Part shown: piece by piece, positions 60,827-64,000 of the stretch
Layout: each line of letters starts with the position of its first letter
Numbering within the stretch: position 1 is the first letter of the stretch
Assembly (NCBI RefSeq): GCF_005601135.1
Contig: NZ_CP039381.1
Location: forward strand, 248,001 to 312,000
DNA length: 64,000 nt
Direction of reading: 5' to 3'
DNA from: Ruminococcus bovis
GTDB taxonomy: Bacteria; Bacillota; Clostridia; Oscillospirales; Acutalibacteraceae
Made by a program: the position numbers and the translations under genes
Notes under the pieces: generated by a model
Told to the model about the DNA's origin: nothing
The model's database searches: none
Seen by the model: the letters and a program-made list of their open reading frames with translations, nothing else

Positions 60827-63568
60827 TTATTCACTTCGTAATGCAATTACAGGGTCTTTCTTTGCTGCCTTTTTAGCCGGAATTAAGCCACCTATTAAAG
60901 TAAGAAGAACACTGATTACAACCAGCACAATACCGGCTACTATCGGAATTGTAGCGTTAACATCAGTTGTACCCATTAATGAATGAATAATTGCATTTGA
61001 CGGTATCAAGATAAGTTCACTTAAGCCTATACCTATAATACCGGAACACAAGCCTATAATAAATGTTTCTGCATTAAACACCTGACTGATATTTCGTTTT
61101 GATGCACCGATTGCTCTTAGAATACCGATTTCCTTAGTTCTTTCAAGTACAGAAATGTAGGTGATAATACCAATCATAATTGAAGAAACAATTAGAGAAA
61201 CTGCAACAAAAGCAATTAGAATGTAGGAGATAACATTAATAATTGTTGTTACTGAGGACATAAGAAGTGCTACATAATCAGTATAGCTGATTTTATCCTT
61301 TTCCCTAGCACCGTTATTATAGTTATCTACTGCTGTACGGATACCGTCTTTATCTTCAAAGCTATCTACATAAATATTAATTGAGGATGGTGTAGCTAAG
61401 TCAACAACACCAAATTCTTTCATATTATCATCATAGCTACCAGGTGAAATATAGGTATCATAAATATTCAGCATTACCTTGTCATCAGGATTATTATTTA
61501 CAAATTGGTCTAAAGATGAGGCTAGTTGTTCTTCTGTTAGGTTAGCAAGTTGACTTTGCATCTGCTTATCATTACCGTAAACCGAATTCATAATATTCTT
61601 GCAAAGTTTTGCCTTTTCACTAACACCTAAACCATTAAGATACTTTTTAGCATCAGCAATTTTTTCTTTTTTACCGTCAGGTGCAAATCTCATATTGCTA
61701 AGAATATTTATATCCTTAGACTTTTTCTGAGCCTTTACAACATCACTTTTATTTGTATAGTCAATGATATATTTTGTTAGTGCCTGAGTATAGCCTACAG
61801 GCTGACTGATAATTCTATTATCTGAGTCCTTAAGTCTGATAACACCTGAAATTTTTAGCTTTATAGCATTATTCTTTAGAATTTTGTTCATTTTCTGGTC
61901 ATCATCAGAAATATTCTTATATGTGCCATTACTTGTTTTTTCATAGTAATCACAAGCAGAAATTAAGTAGAAGCTATGTTTACAAGCATCTTCATAGGAC
62001 CATTTTGAAGTATCGGGATTTACCTTTTTACCTTTATTGATTTCATCCATATACTTTTCATATTCATTAGCCGGTAGAAGTCCCAGCTTATACAAATCAG
62101 TTGAACGAATTTCATTGTTGGTATCTAATACTAAAACAACTTCGTTGTACTTTTCAGGATAGTGACCGTAAAGCAAATCATAATTTTCTTTAACTGCACC
62201 ACTTACTAGGTTGTCACCTTTTCCCGGCATTAGTTCAGAAAAACCGTTTTTGCTACCACCCATCATACTTGTCATTTGGCTACTCATACTAGTCATTTGG
62301 CTGAAAGTACTGTTTGAATTGTCTTTTTCTGTCTTAAATGAACTACCGTCAGAATTAACTAACTTTTTGTTAGGGTCATAAGAATACACACCAAAAGAAG
62401 TATCATAGGAATATACAACACCATTTTCACCAATGTACTTATTAATTTCACTGTCTTTATCATCAATGTATTCCTTGAATTTTGTTAGGTTGTTTTCACT
62501 AACACTACTTGTCATACTTGAAGTCATTTCAAGGTCTGTGGTGTTGGAATAAACCTTATCTTTCTTATGGTCAACATTTTCTTTTTCTACTGCTGCACTT
62601 TGACCGTCATTCATAACACTGGTTAAGTCCATATCTTGGGCATTGATAGTTATAGGGTATGAAGTCATAGTATCTTTCTGTACATCAGCAATATAGTTAT
62701 TTACACCATTTGATAAAGCAAGGATAAGTGCAATACCGATAATACCTATAGAACCTGCAAAGGAAGTCAGTAAAGTTCTGCCTTTCTTTGTCTTTAGATT
62801 GTTAAAGCTAAGTGCAAGTGAAGTAAAAATTGACATTGAGGACTTACCCATATTTTTATGTTGTGGCTTTTCTACCTTTGACTTTTCTACAACATAAGGG
62901 TTAGTGTCATCTGTGATTTCACCATCCTTTAGTCTTACAATTCTGTTGGCATATTCTTCTGCAAGTTCAGGGTTATGAGTAACCATTACAACAAGTCTGT
63001 CCTTTGCAACTTGCTTTAGCAGTTCCATAACCTGAATACTGGTTTCTGTATCCAAAGCACCGGTAGGTTCATCAGCTAATAAAATATCAGGGTTATTAAC
63101 CAAAGCTCTTGCAATAGCAACTCTCTGCATTTGACCACCTGACATTTGATTAGGCTTCTTATGAATTTGATCGCCAAGTCCTACTTCTTCAAGTGCTTTC
63201 TTTGCTCTCTTTCTTCTTTCTGACTTTGATATACCTGAAATAGTTAGGGCAAGTTCTACATTAGAAAGTACAGTTTGATGAGGAATAAGGTTATAACTCT
63301 GGAAAACAAAACCGATTGTGTGGTTACGATAAGAGTCCCAATCCCTATCCTTATACTTTTGAGTAGAAATACCGTTGATAATCAAGTCACCACTATCGTA
63401 CCTATCAAGTCCACCTATTACATTTAGCAATGTAGTTTTGCCTGAACCACTAGGTCCAAGAATAGCAACAAACTCATTGTCACGAAGTGTTAGGCTAACA
63501 TTCTTTAGTGCTTGTTGCACTAAGTCACCTGTCACATACTTTTTGCTTATATTTTCTATTTGAAGCAT
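60827..63568 (-). CDS. MacB-like ABC transporter, ATPase fused to FtsX-type permease
   Basis: A 913-residue type VII ABC protein (mechanotransmission type). The ATPase part (1-235) has Walker A GPSGSGKT at 38-45, signature MSGGQMQRVAIARAL, and Walker B ILLADEPTGALD. A first helix near 270-295 is followed by a very large extracytoplasmic domain (about 300-770, longer than in MacB), then three helices of the FtsX fold (LERTKEIGILRAIGASKRNI between them). Likely roles are export of peptides or lipoproteins, or a bacitracin-type defence. The ATG at 63568 has GGAGG upstream. No two-component system is next to it. Confidence 0.92.
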   Translation of the reverse strand: MLQIENISKKYVTGDLVQQALKNVSLTLRDNEFVAILGPSGSGKTTLLNVIGGLDRYDSGDLIINGISTQKYKDRDWDSYRNHTIGFVFQSYNLIPHQTVLSNVELALTISGISKSERRKRAKKALEEVGLGDQIHKKPNQMSGGQMQRVAIARALVNNPDILLADEPTGALDTETSIQVMELLKQVAKDRLVVMVTHNPELAEEYANRIVRLKDGEITDDTNPYVVEKSKVEKPQHKNMGKSSMSIFTSLALSFNNLKTKKGRTLLTSFAGSIGIIGIALILALSNGVNNYIADVQKDTMTSYPITINAQDMDLTSVMNDGQSAAVEKENVDHKKDKVYSNTTDLEMTSSMTSSVSENNLTKFKEYIDDKDSEINKYIGENGVVYSYDTSFGVYSYDPNKKLVNSDGSSFKTEKDNSNSTFSQMTSMSSQMTSMMGGSKNGFSELMPGKGDNLVSGAVKENYDLLYGHYPEKYNEVVLVLDTNNEIRSTDLYKLGLLPANEYEKYMDEINKGKKVNPDTSKWSYEDACKHSFYLISACDYYEKTSNGTYKNISDDDQKMNKILKNNAIKLKISGVIRLKDSDNRIISQPVGYTQALTKYIIDYTNKSDVVKAQKKSKDINILSNMRFAPDGKKEKIADAKKYLNGLGVSEKAKLCKNIMNSVYGNDKQMQSQLANLTEEQLASSLDQFVNNNPDDKVMLNIYDTYISPGSYDDNMKEFGVVDLATPSSINIYVDSFEDKDGIRTAVDNYNNGAREKDKISYTDYVALLMSSVTTIINVISYILIAFVAVSLIVSSIMIGIITYISVLERTKEIGILRAIGASKRNISQVFNAETFIIGLCSGIIGIGLSELILIPSNAIIHSLMGTTDVNATIPIVAGIVLVVISVLLTLIGGLIPAKKAAKKDPVIALRSE

Positions 63569-63694
63569 ATATACCTCCATTTCTTGCAAAACAAATAAAG
63601 TCATTGACTATTAAATCAATGACTTCATTATAACATATTACCACACTTTTACAATATATATTCTTAAATGAATGTATATTACTTAGAGTGTTAA

Positions 63695-63895
63695 TTATTC
63701 AACAGTATAACCTTTGTCTACTACTGCTTTCTTCAGTACATCATCACTTACTTCTTTTGAAAGAGTAACTACTGCTGTACCACTTTCGTGACTTACTTCA
63801 GCAGAAGTAACACCATCAATGCTTTCCAAAGCAGTTTTTACTGTTGCCTCGCAATGAGGACACATCATACCGTTAATTTTTAGAGTTGTAGTCAT
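63695..63895 (-). CDS. copZ: CopZ-like copper chaperone from an internal start (alternative product)
   Basis: A 66-residue HMA domain, MTTTLKINGMMCPHCEATVK..., with metal cysteines C12 and C15 and the normal length of CopZ. AAAAAGGAG lies about 8 bases before the ATG, inside the linker of the longer CopA frame. Confidence 0.65.
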   Translation of the reverse strand: MTTTLKINGMMCPHCEATVKTALESIDGVTSAEVSHESGTAVVTLSKEVSDDVLKKAVVDKGYTVE

Positions 63896-64000
63896 AGTAT
63901 TTTTCTCCTTTTTATTAGTTTTATTTTTTATCTTTCTATCCCTTTTGCTACTTCTGATATTTAAGAAGTTAAGTCTAAGGGCATTTGTAACAACACAGAA
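63695..64000 (-). CDS. copA: Copper P-type ATPase C-terminus fused in frame to an HMA domain (cut by window edge)
   Basis: The frame entering from the right edge reads CVVTNALRLNFLNIR, the usual end of CopA-type P1B ATPases. Without any stop it continues through a Lys/Asn-rich linker (RDRKIKNKTNKKEKNT) into a heavy-metal-associated domain with GMMCPHC (Cys pair) and ends KGYTVE. Terminal HMA domains of CopA deliver or sense Cu(I). The domain also has its own ATG (63895) behind AAGGAG, so a separate chaperone may be produced. Only the last ~100 codons are in the window. Confidence 0.85.
   Translation of the reverse strand, partial: FCVVTNALRLNFLNIRSSKRDRKIKNKTNKKEKNTMTTTLKINGMMCPHCEATVKTALESIDGVTSAEVSHESGTAVVTLSKEVSDDVLKKAVVDKGYTVE

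Overview
The window is AT-rich DNA from a strictly anaerobic, Gram-positive, low-GC Firmicute. I would place it in the class Clostridia, probably Oscillospiraceae/Ruminococcaceae, and living in the gut. The clues are rubrerythrin/rubredoxin oxygen defence, ECF vitamin scavenging under riboswitch control, a secreted Ig-repeat amylase, LCP and LicD/Tar wall-polymer genes, a bile salt hydrolase, and abundant mosaic intergenic repeats of a type common in gut Clostridia. The placement rests on protein family content only; there is no rRNA gene in the window.

Layout. 1-3.3 kb: start of glmM and the ruvCAB Holliday junction operon. 3.3-8.3 kb: a small lipoprotein, a DUF2804 protein, a membrane protein and two tandem LCP wall-polymer ligases. 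8.4-17.4 kb: YfbR nucleotidase, then a surface-polymer cluster (YfhO-like membrane protein, PepV-like dipeptidase, membrane protein, GT2, LicD, TarI, TarJ). 17.4-19.9 kb: AlkD-like protein, then two vitamin transporter S-components, each behind its own promoter, riboswitch and terminator (FMN-ribU, THF-folT). 20-24 kb: repeat block and secreted GH13 amylase. 24-28 kb: SNF2 helicase, and a FAD-dependent dehydrogenase behind a guanine riboswitch. 28.8-30 kb: small redox operon (FTR-like catalytic protein, thioredoxin, small protein, Rrf2 regulator). 30-36 kb: CapA-like protein, SDR, GNAT, MBL hydrolase, DUF2752, two small proteins, bile salt hydrolase. 36.5-41 kb: large repeat block, HtrA protease, and a decayed insertion sequence with a perfect 25-bp target duplication. 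41-49 kb: membrane protein, CAP/Ig surface protein, HD protein, L,D-transpeptidase with FN3 domains, SWIM protein, lipoprotein, amber-interrupted small gene, radical SAM enzyme. 49-57.5 kb: RNase Y, GAPDH, SAP protein, glyoxalase, flavin reductase-rubredoxin-rubrerythrin fusion, Lgt, NSS symporter. 57.5-64 kb: candidate small RNA, immunity-like protein, last repeat block, DUF4250, alkaline phosphatase lipoprotein, MacB-like ABC transporter, and the end of a CopA ATPase joined in frame to a copper-chaperone domain.

How the genes work together. TarI/TarJ would make CDP-ribitol, LicD, the GT2 and the YfhO-like protein would build or decorate a surface polymer, and the LCP pair would attach it to peptidoglycan; the L,D-transpeptidase, CAP/Ig protein, HtrA and Lgt belong to the same envelope theme. 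Thioredoxin plus the FTR-like protein, rubrerythrin and the Rrf2 regulator form an anaerobe's redox and oxygen-defence set.

The least ordinary features are: the composite intergenic repeats, whose parts nest inside each other and whose hairpin arms covary; the rubrerythrin and copper-chaperone genes, each fused in frame to its upstream neighbour yet keeping its own ribosome binding site; the guanine riboswitch on a flavoprotein gene; and a promoter-operator-terminator unit without an ORF near 57.7 kb. No CRISPR array, prophage or tRNA was recognised.
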